NCBI RefSeq assembly: GCF_002838065.1
Contig: NZ_PIZU01000029.1
Span: 3,585-64,682 of the forward strand
Origin: Mycobacterium hubeiense
Lineage (GTDB): Bacteria; Actinomycetota; Actinomycetes; Mycobacteriales; Mycobacteriaceae
DNA: 61,098 bases
Reading direction: 5' to 3'
How positions within the stretch are numbered: position 1 is the stretch's first letter; each line of letters starts with the position of its first letter. The position numbers and the translations under genes are program-made. This document shows, piece by piece, positions 8,098 to 16,243 of this stretch. The notes under the pieces are model-generated. The model was not told the origin of the DNA. It searched no databases and was given only the letters and a program-made list of their open reading frames with translations.

Positions 8098-9281
8098 GGG
8101 CAGCTCGCAAAGTCATGGCGGGTCAGCCAATCGGTCACGATACCGACCGCTTCACGCAGCTTGTCGCGCTGGTCGGGGCCCGCGTAGTAATGGTTGGCGC
8201 CGGGGATCTCGTGCATCTCCTTGTCGGGATGCCCGATCGCCTCGAACAGTCGACGGGTGTGGCTGGGCGTGCACGCGTCGTCGGCGAGATTGCCGATCAC
8301 CAATGCCGGCACGGCGATATCGCGGCCGCAGGTCACGCCGTCGCCGTTGGCGTCGTCGTAGCTCCATTGCGACAACCAGCTGCGCAGCGTGCAGAACCGG
8401 GCCAGCCCGACCGGGCTCATGTTCACCACTTGAGGATCGCCCAGATAGCAGCTTCCCGGTGTGCGTTCGTTGGGATCGACCGTCGGGTCCAGCCACCGCG
8501 GGTCGGCCATGGTGCCGTGCACGACGAACGCGAACTCGTCATCGGGGCGGCCCTGCGCCTTCAGGTCGGCTAGTTTCTCTTTGACCCACTTGGTGATTCG
8601 CCGGTTGCGGTTGATCTGCGCCTGCCGGTAGCGGTCCAGGAACTCCTGGCTGTACGGCGGCTGATTCGGGTTGTCCGGGTTGTAGAGGTCCAGCTCCGGA
8701 TCCCGCTTGGCCGGGTCGGACTCGTCGAGGATCGAGGCATCCAGCCACTCGGTCAGCGTGCCGTGGCGACTGATGTGCGCGGCCAGCAGCATGATGCCGT
8801 CGGCGGGGATCAATCCCAGCTTCGTCAGGTCGGGCCCGTCGCCGGACGGGCTGGCGGTGACCGTCGGGTGCTGGGCCTGCTGCTGATAGAACATCGACAG
8901 CGACCCGCCGCCGCTCCAGCCGGCCAGCACCACCTTGGAATAGCCGAGCCTGTTCTTGGCGTCCTTGATGCACTCGCCGAGATCCTGCACCACCTTCTCC
9001 ATCAACAGTGCCGAATCGGTGCCGCGGAAGCGGCTGTTGCAGTAGATGACGTGGTGACCGGCGCGGGCCAGCCCGTTGATCATCGGCAGGTATGCGCCGC
9101 CGCCGATCGGGTGCATGAACACCAGCACGGTGTCACTCGGCTTGGTCTTCGGCTTGAGCAGATAGCTCTCCAGCACCACCAGCTCCGCCACGCTGCCGTA
9201 GACGTCGCGCACCCGTGAATCATTCTGGTAGGCAACCAGATACGGGATGCGGTCGTACTCGTGCTTGACGGCCGTGCTCAT
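8094..9281 (-). CDS. alpha/beta hydrolase
   Basis: A 395-residue alpha/beta-hydrolase. The nucleophile elbow is LAGWSGGGSLSMF (GxSxG), preceded by FMHPIGGGAYLPMINGLARAGH (oxyanion region). GNLADDACTPSHT (acid) and GANHYYAGPDQR (His) complete the triad. A long insertion with the segment NPDNPNQPPYSQEFLDRYRQA lies between nucleophile and acid. The start codon shares its first base with the stop of the dioxygenase-like gene (TGATG). It may hydrolyse a ring-cleavage product or ester in the same pathway, but the substrate cannot be read. Confidence 0.85.
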   Translation of the reverse strand: MSTAVKHEYDRIPYLVAYQNDSRVRDVYGSVAELVVLESYLLKPKTKPSDTVLVFMHPIGGGAYLPMINGLARAGHHVIYCNSRFRGTDSALLMEKVVQDLGECIKDAKNRLGYSKVVLAGWSGGGSLSMFYQQQAQHPTVTASPSGDGPDLTKLGLIPADGIMLLAAHISRHGTLTEWLDASILDESDPAKRDPELDLYNPDNPNQPPYSQEFLDRYRQAQINRNRRITKWVKEKLADLKAQGRPDDEFAFVVHGTMADPRWLDPTVDPNERTPGSCYLGDPQVVNMSPVGLARFCTLRSWLSQWSYDDANGDGVTCGRDIAVPALVIGNLADDACTPSHTRRLFEAIGHPDKEMHEIPGANHYYAGPDQRDKLREAVGIVTDWLTRHDFASCP

Positions 9282-10384
9282 CAGTGCTGCCCCAGATCGT
9301 TCGCCAAAACTTCGGCCGACGGTGTCAGCCGGCGACGCGTGTCGATCGCAATGACCTGCCAGTCAACCTTGTCGTACTCGTCGAACTTTCGGCGGGCACG
9401 CTCGCGGGCCTTCTCCGGCGCGCCGTGGTGAACGCCTTGCGGCGCATGGGAAATCAGGCCGGGCGGCATCGGGATGCCGTAGAGCGAGCCGCCGTGAAAG
9501 AACGCGATCTCGTCGTAGTCGACGTTGCGGTGATACCACGGTGTGCGCTCGGTGCCGGGCACGCCCTCGGCCGGCTTGGGCAGGAAGTTCATCACATACA
9601 CGCCCGTCGCCTGCATGAACAGATGCACCGTCGGCGGTAGGTGCACGCTGTCGGAGGTGACGACGTTGTAGTCGGCGATATTGAAGGTGAACGCGAAGTT
9701 GTCGCCGCGCCAGCCTTCGACATCCAGCGGATTGTGTGGGTAATACAGCGTTGTCGTGCCGACACCGTCGATCGGGGAGTGGATCAGGCGGACGGGATAC
9801 TCGTCGCAGCCGTCATCGTCGAGCGGCGCGGGCTCCGGGATCACCGCCTGCGACGGGTCGAACGGGAAGTGCCGGCCGAGCGCACCCGGCGGCGGAACCC
9901 GGAACTCGTCGGTGGCTTCGATCATCAGCAGCGTGCTCTCGGCGTCCGGCAGCTGGCGCCACGTGCACGCTTTCGGGATGTACACCCAGTCGCCCTCGCG
10001 GTAGCGCAGCGGGCCGAATTCCGTCTCCAGCAGGCCCGAGCCCTTGTGCACGAACGACAGCAGATCGCCGTCGACGTAGCGGACGAAGAACGGCATCGCC
10101 TCGGTGCGCCGCGACAGCGAGATCCGGCAGTCGGGGTTGGAGAACAGCAGCAGCGGCCCGCCGGCGGCGTCGGTGGCATCGGCGGGCTTCAGTTCGGAGG
10201 AGAGCACGTCGATCGGGCGCAGCGGTCCCTCCGAGCGGTAGGTCGTCGGATCGTTGCGGCGATACATGGTCGCGGTGCGGCCGGTGAACCCCCCGCGGCC
10301 CAGCTCGTCGTCCTTGAGCCCGTCGAGATCGGCGTGCAGGCGTTTCGGTGTCTTGCCTTTGCGCAGGTGAATGAACGATTCCAT
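9281..10384 (-). CDS. homogentisate 1,2-dioxygenase-like cupin
   Basis: A 367-residue protein of the homogentisate dioxygenase superfamily, shorter than classical enzymes of about 430 residues. The C-terminal cupin carries TPWYHRNVDYDEIAFFHGG and GLISHAPQGVHHG, which supply plausible Fe(II) His/Glu ligands. The start at MESFIHLRKGKTPK (10384) is the family start; the open frame extends to 10453 but would run through a palindromic operator candidate. It leads the catabolic operon. No fumarylacetoacetase or maleylacetoacetate isomerase is present in the window, so true homogentisate cleavage is uncertain. Confidence 0.8.
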   Translation of the reverse strand: MESFIHLRKGKTPKRLHADLDGLKDDELGRGGFTGRTATMYRRNDPTTYRSEGPLRPIDVLSSELKPADATDAAGGPLLLFSNPDCRISLSRRTEAMPFFVRYVDGDLLSFVHKGSGLLETEFGPLRYREGDWVYIPKACTWRQLPDAESTLLMIEATDEFRVPPPGALGRHFPFDPSQAVIPEPAPLDDDGCDEYPVRLIHSPIDGVGTTTLYYPHNPLDVEGWRGDNFAFTFNIADYNVVTSDSVHLPPTVHLFMQATGVYVMNFLPKPAEGVPGTERTPWYHRNVDYDEIAFFHGGSLYGIPMPPGLISHAPQGVHHGAPEKARERARRKFDEYDKVDWQVIAIDTRRRLTPSAEVLANDLGQH

Positions 10385-10418
10385 GAGCAGCTCCAAGGGC
10401 TCGAGGGCAGCAGAACTG

Positions 10419-10434
10419 AAAGTGACGTTACTTT
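10419..10434. promoter_or_regulatory. candidate TetR operator
   Basis: AAAGTGACGTTACTTT is palindromic at 14 of 16 positions. It lies between the dioxygenase-like start (10384) and the upstream TetR stop (10461), where an operon promoter would be. The size and spacing suit a TetR dimer. Confidence 0.45.
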
Positions 10435-10460
10435 TATCTCTGCCGCGTTTCAAGGGCCCG

Positions 10461-11027
10461 TCACGGCTTGAGCATCAGATCGATGAACCGTTCGCGTTGC
10501 GCGGCCTCGCGGGGGCTGGGCGTGGGACCTGAGAGGTGAATAAAGCCGACGCCTGCGGCGAAGGTCGCGTTCGCCCGCAGCTCCGCCTCGTCGGGACTGA
10601 AGCCGTGGTCCAGAAACGCCTGGCGGACGACCTGCAGCAGCCGTCGATCGGCCGCGCGCATGCTGGCCGCGACGGTGTCGTCGGTTCGGGCCCATTCGCG
10701 CATCGCGCGCTCCATCGTCCAGTGGTGCGCGCTCACCAGGGCGGACATCATCTGCGAAAGCCGCTCTTGAGGCGGGACGTCGCCGAGCTCGTCGAATTGG
10801 CTGTGCTCGCTGTCGCGAAGGTGCTCCCATGCCCGCACCAGTCGGGCGCGATAGCTTTGCATATCGTCGAAATGCCAGTAGAAGCTGCCTTTTGTGACGC
10901 CCAGGCGGTCACACAACCGGTCGATCTTCAGCGATTTGAGGCCTTCTTCGGCGATGATCGCGAAACCCTCTTCAATCCAGTCATCCACCGACAGCCGGCT
11001 GCTGCCGGTTGCGCGAGGCGTAGCCAT
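10461..11027 (-). CDS. TetR-family regulator at head of catabolic operon
   Basis: A 188-residue TetR regulator. The HTH is in IAEEGLKSLKIDRLCDRLGVTKGSFYWHFDDMQSYRARLV, followed by a C-terminal effector domain. It lies directly upstream of the dioxygenase-like gene on the same strand with a 76-base gap that contains a 16-bp near-palindrome. It is the likely regulator of the leftward operon (inference). Its own promoter region (11028-11100) contains a longer inverted repeat at 11093-11129. Confidence 0.9.
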   Translation of the reverse strand: MATPRATGSSRLSVDDWIEEGFAIIAEEGLKSLKIDRLCDRLGVTKGSFYWHFDDMQSYRARLVRAWEHLRDSEHSQFDELGDVPPQERLSQMMSALVSAHHWTMERAMREWARTDDTVAASMRAADRRLLQVVRQAFLDHGFSPDEAELRANATFAAGVGFIHLSGPTPSPREAAQRERFIDLMLKP

Positions 11028-11345
11028 GATCAGCAGCCTACGGTGAGGCCATTCTTTACCCAGGTGACAGGCCCATTCGGGGAGTCGCCAATCGATAGAA
11101 ACAAAGGCGGGCTTACCTTTTGTTTATCGGCCGAAGCGCCCTTGGTGCGCCGTCCCCGGGGTTTTGGAAGCTTGCAAGTGCGTGTTTTACTCATGGCGCG
11201 ACAACTGAATTCTCTCGGTCCGCTCTTCCCCGTACCGGGCACAGTAGAGCGGGCGCGACAGCGCAGTGAAGACGCTGCGGTGCCGGTGGGCGATCTTCGA
11301 TCGCGGGGTGTGGCGTGATAACCGAAAGATGGATGGATTTGGAGC
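11028..11345. promoter_or_regulatory. divergent intergenic region with inverted repeat (TetR / antigen 85)
   Basis: This 318-base gap separates a leftward TetR gene and the rightward fbp gene. At 11093-11129 there is an inverted repeat with arms of about 14 bases around CGATAGAAACAAAGG and CCTTTTGTTTATCG (one-base bulge), AT-rich against the GC-rich background. It could be an operator for the TetR gene or a hairpin. I see no convincing gene in the gap. Confidence 0.4.
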
Positions 11346-12320
11346 ATGACATTCGTTGACAAAATTCGTGGCCATTGGGCGCGCCGTTTCGCGGTTGCAG
11401 CCATAGCGGCCGCCCTACTGCCTGGCGTGGTGGGTCTGGTCGGGGGCTCAGCGACAGCGGGAGCGTTCTCTCGGCCGGGTCTGCCGGTCGAGTACCTGAT
11501 GGTCCCGTCACCGTCGATGGGTCGTGACATCAAGGTGCAGTTCCAGTACGGCGGTCCCCACGCGGTCTATCTGCTCGACGGCCTGCGCGCCCGCGACGAC
11601 TACAACGGCTGGGATCTGGAGACCCAGGCGTTCGAGTGGTACTACGAGTCCGGCCTGTCGATCGTGATGCCTGTCGGCGGTCAGTCCAGCTTCTACACCG
11701 ACTGGTACGGCCCGGCCTGCGGTAAGGCCGGCTGCCAGACCTACAAGTGGGAGACCTTCCTGACGCAGGAGTTGCCGCAGTGGCTGGCCGCCAACAAGGA
11801 CGTGTCGACCACGGGCAACGCAGCGGTGGGTCTGTCGATGTCCGGCAACTCCGCGATGATCCTGGCGGCCTATCACCCCGACCAGTTCATCTACGCCGGT
11901 TCGCTGTCGGCGTTCTTGAACCCGTCCGAGGGCAGCTGGCCGTTCCTGATCAACATGGCCATGGGCGACGCCGGTGGCTTCAAGGCCAACGACATGTGGG
12001 GCCCGACCGAGGACCCGAACAGCGGGTGGAAGCGCAACGATCCGATGCTGCAGATCCCCACACTGGTGGCGAACAACACCCGCCTGTGGGTGTACTGCGG
12101 CAACGGCAAGCCCAACGAGTTGGGTGGCGCCAACTTGCCGGCTGAGTTCCTGGAGGGTCTGACGATCCGGACGAACCGTACGTTCCAGGACAACTACATC
12201 GCCGCGGGCGGCAACAACGCCGTGTTCAACTTCCCGCCCTACGGCACCCACAGCTGGGAGTACTGGGGCCAGCAGCTGCAGGAGATGAAGCCTGACCTGC
12301 AGCGGGTGCTCGGCGCCTGA
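11346..12320 (+). CDS. antigen 85 mycolyltransferase
   Basis: Secreted mycolyl/diacylglycerol transferase that loads mycolates onto trehalose and arabinogalactan outside the membrane. The 324-residue precursor has a Sec signal peptide ending in TAGA before FSRPGLPVEYLMVPSPSMGR, the exact mature start of the antigen 85 family. The catalytic Ser lies in VGLSMSGNS (about residue 164), the Glu in PAEFLEGL and the His in GTHSWEYW. The GGPHAVYLLDGLRA loop and GLTIRTN segment resemble FbpB, while ACGKAGCQTYKWETF resembles FbpA, so I leave the letter open. It is monocistronic, ending at a strong terminator. Confidence 0.95.
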   Translation: MTFVDKIRGHWARRFAVAAIAAALLPGVVGLVGGSATAGAFSRPGLPVEYLMVPSPSMGRDIKVQFQYGGPHAVYLLDGLRARDDYNGWDLETQAFEWYYESGLSIVMPVGGQSSFYTDWYGPACGKAGCQTYKWETFLTQELPQWLAANKDVSTTGNAAVGLSMSGNSAMILAAYHPDQFIYAGSLSAFLNPSEGSWPFLINMAMGDAGGFKANDMWGPTEDPNSGWKRNDPMLQIPTLVANNTRLWVYCGNGKPNELGGANLPAEFLEGLTIRTNRTFQDNYIAAGGNNAVFNFPPYGTHSWEYWGQQLQEMKPDLQRVLGA

Positions 12321-12328
12321 CCGCTGAC

Positions 12329-12366
12329 ACAAAATCCCCTGCCGCACACGTGGCAGGGGATTTTGT
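12329..12366 (+). terminator. rho-independent terminator of antigen 85 gene
   Basis: Perfect 15-bp inverted repeat (arm ACAAAATCCCCTGCC at 12329-12343, partner 12352-12366) with an 8-base loop. It starts 8 bases after the fbp stop, and the A/T ends make it work in both directions, also for the convergent reductase gene at 12415. Confidence 0.85.
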
Positions 12367-12414
12367 TATCTGCTCAGCCGCGACTGTGGCTTCACGCTCG
12401 CGGGCTGTCGGGCG

Positions 12415-13413
12415 TCAGAACCCGTCGGCCACCCGCACCACCGCCCGACCCGAGTAGTTGCCGGCGCGGACCGCGTCGAGCACGCCGACCACGTCCTTGG
12501 CGTCGATGTCGCGGGAAATGTCGGCCAAGTGCCGCGGCTTGAGGGGGCCGCCGAGCTGCTCCCACAGCGCCCGCCGGGGCTCGATCGGCATCTGGACCGA
12601 ATCGATGCCCAGCAGGGCGACACCGCGCAAGATGAACGGCATCACGGTGGTGTGCAGGGCGGCGCCGCCGGTGAGGCCACTGGCCGCGACGGCGCCCCCG
12701 TAGTTCACGGTGCTCAGCACGTCGGCCAGGGTGGCGCCGCCGACGCAGTCGATCGCCCCGGCCCAGCGCGCCTTGCCCAACGGCCGCGGCTTGGCGTCGG
12801 GGTCTTCGGGCAGCCTGCCGATCACCTCGCCGGCGCCCAACGCGCGCAACCGCTCGGCCGCGTCGGGTTTCCCGGTCGAGGCCACCACCTCATAGCCCGC
12901 CGCGGCCAGCAGGTCGACGCTGACCGAGCCGACGCCGCCGGACGCCCCGGTCACCACGATCGGCCCGTCCTGCGGTGTGACGCCGTGCCGTTGCAGCGCC
13001 TGCACACTCGTCGCCGCGGTGAACCCGGCCGTGCCGATCGCGGCACCCTCGCGTGGCGTCAACGAACCCAGTGCCACCACCCAGTCGGCGGGCAGCCGGG
13101 CGTACTCCGCGTACCCGCCGTGCCGCCCGGTGCCGATCTCGTAGCCGTGTGCCAGCACCGCGTCGCCGACTGCGAACTGATCGGATGACGACGCCACCAC
13201 CTCACCGGTCAGGTCGATGCCGGGCACGATCGGATAGTCGCGCACCACACCGCCTTTGGGCGTCAGCGCCAGCGCGTCCTTGTAGTTCACGCTGGAGTAG
13301 TGCACCCGGATCGTCACCTCACCGGGCGGAAGATCGGATTCCTGAAGCGTCTCGACCGCCGCCGCGATGCGATCCCCGTCCTGTCGTGCCACCAACGCCT
13401 GAAACGTGTCCAT
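12415..13413 (-). CDS. zinc-free quinone oxidoreductase / acryloyl-CoA reductase-like (YhdH/AcuI type) MDR protein
   Basis: A 332-residue medium-chain dehydrogenase/reductase. It begins MDTFQALVARQDGDRI, has VHYSSVNYKDALALTPKGGVVRDYPIVPGIDLTGEV, then the NADPH-binding VTGASGGVGSVSVDLLAAAGYEVVASTG. The lack of Cys zinc ligands and the YKDAL motif place it with the YhdH/YhfP/AcuI group, which reduces acryloyl-CoA or quinone-like substrates. It is convergent with fbp and lies downstream of fadE23 on the same strand with a 39-base gap, so it may be co-transcribed with fadE24-fadE23. Confidence 0.85.
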   Translation of the reverse strand: MDTFQALVARQDGDRIAAAVETLQESDLPPGEVTIRVHYSSVNYKDALALTPKGGVVRDYPIVPGIDLTGEVVASSSDQFAVGDAVLAHGYEIGTGRHGGYAEYARLPADWVVALGSLTPREGAAIGTAGFTAATSVQALQRHGVTPQDGPIVVTGASGGVGSVSVDLLAAAGYEVVASTGKPDAAERLRALGAGEVIGRLPEDPDAKPRPLGKARWAGAIDCVGGATLADVLSTVNYGGAVAASGLTGGAALHTTVMPFILRGVALLGIDSVQMPIEPRRALWEQLGGPLKPRHLADISRDIDAKDVVGVLDAVRAGNYSGRAVVRVADGF

Positions 13414-13452
13414 GTGCTCCGACGCTAGTCGGACGGGCGCAGCCTGTGAAAG

Positions 13453-14667
13453 CTACTTCAGTTCCGACGATGACAGCCCGAGCAGGCGGCGGGCGACCAC
13501 CAGCTGCTGGATCTGCTGCGTGCCCTCGAAGATGTCGAGGATCTTGGAATCGCGGGCCCACTTCTCCAGCAGCGTCTCCTCGGAATAGCCTGTGGTGCCG
13601 GCCAATTCCACCGCCTTGAGGGTGATATCGCTGGCCACCCGGCCAGCCTTGGCCTTGCCCATCGACGCTTCCTTGGAGTTCGGGATGTCGTTGTCGGCCT
13701 GCCACGCCGAGCGCACCATCAGCAGGTAGGAGGCCTCCCAGTCGGCTTCCATCCGCAAGAACTCCGCGGCCGGGGCGCTCTGCGCATGCGACGGCTTGTC
13801 ATAGGAGATCTCCACGCCGGCGTCGGTGAGGATCTTGCGCAGTTCCTCCAGCGCGGCGCGGGCGATGCCCACGGCCATGGCCGCGACGACCGGGCGGGTG
13901 TTGTCGAAGGTCTCCATGACCCCGGCAAAACCCTTCTCCACCTCGATCTCCGGGCTACCGAGCAGGTTCTCCTTGGGGATCCGGACGTTGTCGAACCGGA
14001 TCACCGCGGTGTCGGAGGCCTTGATGCCGAGCTTGTCCTCGAGCCGTTCGACGGTGACACCGGGATGCTCGCGCGGCACGATGAACGACTTGATGGCCGC
14101 GCGGCCCTTCGACTTGTCCAGCGTCGCCCACACGACGATGTGCGTGGCGCGCGACCCGGCGGTGACGAAGATCTTCTCGCCGTTGATGACGTACTCGTCG
14201 CCGTCGAGCTTGGCCGTCGTGGACACCGCGGCGGAGTCGGAGCCGAAACTCGGCTCGGTGATCGCCATCGCGGCCCAGACGTCCTTACCGAGGCGCTCCA
14301 GCTGCTCGCGGGTGGCAACGCTGCTGATCGCCGCGTTGCCCAGCCCCTGGCGGGGCACCGACAGCATCAATGCGACGTCGCCCCAACTGATTTCCATCAC
14401 ATTGAGGACTGCCGACATGTTGGCGCCGTTGTGGTTGGCATCCTTGGGCTCGTCGCCACCGGCGAAGGCTTCCGCGCCGGCGAACGCGAAAGTTTTTGCC
14501 TCCGAGATGCCTTCGAACAGGGTGGCCAGTGTGTCGAGTTCCACCGGATATTCGTGTTCGCGTAGGTCCCACTTGCGCGAGATCGGACGCAGCATCTCGG
14601 CGGCGCCTTGGTGGGCCTTGTGGATGACCGCTTCGAGCTTGCGGGGAAGTTCCAGATTGATTGCCAT
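13453..14667 (-). CDS. fadE23: acyl-CoA dehydrogenase FadE23
   Basis: A 404-residue acyl-CoA dehydrogenase starting MAINLELPRKLEAVIHKAHQGAAEM, close to the start of M. tuberculosis FadE23 (Rv3140). Family features are MAITEPSFGSDSAAVSTTA, YVINGEKIFVTAG and a C-terminal GTTGYSEETLLEKWARDSKILDIFEGTQQIQ with the usual FAD/dimer contacts. The open frame upstream to 14940 is excluded because it overlaps fadE24. It lies 17 bases after fadE24. Paired FadE proteins in mycobacteria can form mixed alpha2beta2 enzymes, which may hold here. Confidence 0.9.
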   Translation of the reverse strand: MAINLELPRKLEAVIHKAHQGAAEMLRPISRKWDLREHEYPVELDTLATLFEGISEAKTFAFAGAEAFAGGDEPKDANHNGANMSAVLNVMEISWGDVALMLSVPRQGLGNAAISSVATREQLERLGKDVWAAMAITEPSFGSDSAAVSTTAKLDGDEYVINGEKIFVTAGSRATHIVVWATLDKSKGRAAIKSFIVPREHPGVTVERLEDKLGIKASDTAVIRFDNVRIPKENLLGSPEIEVEKGFAGVMETFDNTRPVVAAMAVGIARAALEELRKILTDAGVEISYDKPSHAQSAPAAEFLRMEADWEASYLLMVRSAWQADNDIPNSKEASMGKAKAGRVASDITLKAVELAGTTGYSEETLLEKWARDSKILDIFEGTQQIQQLVVARRLLGLSSSELK

Positions 14668-14684
14668 GATTGACCTTTCGGGCC

Positions 14685-16070
14685 CTAGATAACGACGACG
14701 CCCTCGGCGACGCCGATCGCGCGCAGGTCGCGGTACCAGCGTTCGACCGGGTGTTCCTTGGTGTAACCGTGACCGCCGAGCAGCTGTACGCCGTCCAGGC
14801 CGATCTGCATTCCTTTGTCGGTGCCCATCCGCTTGGCCAGCGCCGCCTCCCGGGCGAACGGCAGTCCCTGCTCGGCGCGCGACGCGCCGCGCCAGGTAAT
14901 CAGCCGCAGCCCGTCGAGCTCGATGGCGATGTTGGCGCACATGAAGGCCACCGCCTGACGGTGCGCGATCGGCTCGCCGAACGCGTGGCGCTCCTTGACG
15001 TAGGGCACCACGTGGTCGAGCACCGCGTGCGACGTGCCCACGGCCAGTGCGGCCCAGCCCAGCCGCGACAGCGCGACGGCCTCCGAGTAGTCGTCATCGG
15101 TGGCGCCGTCCTCACCGAGCCGGGCGCTCAGCGGCACGGACACGTTGTCGAGGTTGATGCGGCCGAGCGCCGCCGCCCGGATACCCATGCTCGGATCGGG
15201 CGTCACCGACAGGCCCTGCGACGAGGACTCGACGATGAACAGCGCAGGCTTGCCGTTGAGTTGCGCGCCGACGATGAACAGCTCGGCGTCGGCGGCGGCC
15301 GGCACCAGCGACTTGACGCCGTTGAGCCGATACCCGCTGGGCGTGCGCACCGCCGTGGTCTTCAACGCCGTCGGATCGAACAACGGGTGCGGTTCGGCGA
15401 TCGACACGCACGCCTGCGGGACGTTCTCGCCGGCGAACTCGGGCAGATAGGTGGCCTGCTGATCCGCGCTGCCCCAGTTCGTGAGTGCCGCCGCGACGCC
15501 GCCGGGCGCCAGGATCGGCAGCGCCAGGCCCATGTCGCCGTACGCCAGCGCCTCGGCGACCAGCGCGTTGGTCACTGCCGAGCGGTGGGCGGCGATGCCG
15601 TCGAAGTCCTCGGGGATGTTGATGGCGGTGATGCCCAACTCCGACGCCTTGGCGATCAGGTCGGGCGGGTAGGTGGTGGCCTCATCGGCTTCGCGGGCCG
15701 CCGGGCGCAGGATCTCGGCGGCGAATTCGCGTACCGTGTCGAGGATCATCTGCTGGTCCTCGTCGGGGGTGAGGTCGAAATAATCGGCGCCGCTGGTCTT
15801 CAGGCGGGTCGGTGCCTTGCCGACGCCTTGGATCCGCTTGAACTGGCGAGTTGTCGCGCCGGCCGCTGAAAATACTTGTTTGACACCGTATTTCAGGCCG
15901 CGGTTGAGCGGGTCGCGCAGGTTGTAGCGGTCCAGGAACTCCTGCCCGACGATCGGCGTGATCAGCGCCAACCCGATGTCGGTCGCTGTCCGCTTGTGCT
16001 TTTGCAGGCCGACGGCGCTTTGGTGGCCCGCGTGCTTGGTTCCGTTCTTCGACGGAAGGGTGTTGGTCAT
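14685..16070 (-). CDS. fadE24: acyl-CoA dehydrogenase FadE24
   Basis: A 461-residue acyl-CoA dehydrogenase homologue with an N-terminal extension (HKRTATDIGLALITPIVGQEFLDRYNLRDPLNRG) before the dehydrogenase fold (ADYFDLTPDEDQQMILDTVREFAAE). The C-terminal region has GVQLLGGHGYTKEHPVERWYRDLRAI. The order fadE24-fadE23 with the AmmeMemoRadiSam gene upstream matches the M. tuberculosis Rv3138-Rv3140 region. From general knowledge, fadE23/fadE24 are induced by isoniazid. A long palindrome covering the likely -10 lies 38-65 bases upstream of the start. Confidence 0.9.
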   Translation of the reverse strand: MTNTLPSKNGTKHAGHQSAVGLQKHKRTATDIGLALITPIVGQEFLDRYNLRDPLNRGLKYGVKQVFSAAGATTRQFKRIQGVGKAPTRLKTSGADYFDLTPDEDQQMILDTVREFAAEILRPAAREADEATTYPPDLIAKASELGITAINIPEDFDGIAAHRSAVTNALVAEALAYGDMGLALPILAPGGVAAALTNWGSADQQATYLPEFAGENVPQACVSIAEPHPLFDPTALKTTAVRTPSGYRLNGVKSLVPAAADAELFIVGAQLNGKPALFIVESSSQGLSVTPDPSMGIRAAALGRINLDNVSVPLSARLGEDGATDDDYSEAVALSRLGWAALAVGTSHAVLDHVVPYVKERHAFGEPIAHRQAVAFMCANIAIELDGLRLITWRGASRAEQGLPFAREAALAKRMGTDKGMQIGLDGVQLLGGHGYTKEHPVERWYRDLRAIGVAEGVVVI

Positions 16071-16107
16071 ATCAGCAGCCTCACTTGGTCAGGGGCGATG
16101 CCCATGA

Positions 16108-16135
16108 CCGTATCTTACTCCGGAGTAAGGTACGG
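16108..16135. promoter_or_regulatory. palindromic operator of fadE24-fadE23
   Basis: Core CTTACTCCGGAGTAAG (16114-16129) is a perfect 16-bp palindrome. It is flanked, after one unpaired position each side, by CCGTA and TACGG, giving 28 bp with a single mismatched pair. On the fadE24 strand it contains TAAGAT, a good -10 hexamer, so a bound dimer would block the promoter. The cognate regulator is not obvious in the window. Confidence 0.7.
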
Positions 16136-16177
16136 CGACTCTGTTAGGTAATTCACACCGGCATCCCCCCGCCGTTG

Positions 16178-16230
16178 AGATTGCACTCAGGGTCGCGATA
16201 GCCGGAAATCCGCAGCCCTGGGCGCAATCT
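16178..16230. repeat. dispersed intergenic dyad element, copy 2
   Basis: 18-base arms at 16178-16195 and 16213-16230, about 14 of 18 paired. The right arm read in reverse starts AGATTGCGCCCAGGG, almost identical to the matching arm of the element at 1067-1119. It lies between the fadE24 promoter and the radical SAM gene. Confidence 0.6.
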
Positions 16231-16243
16231 GAACGCGTGGCGG

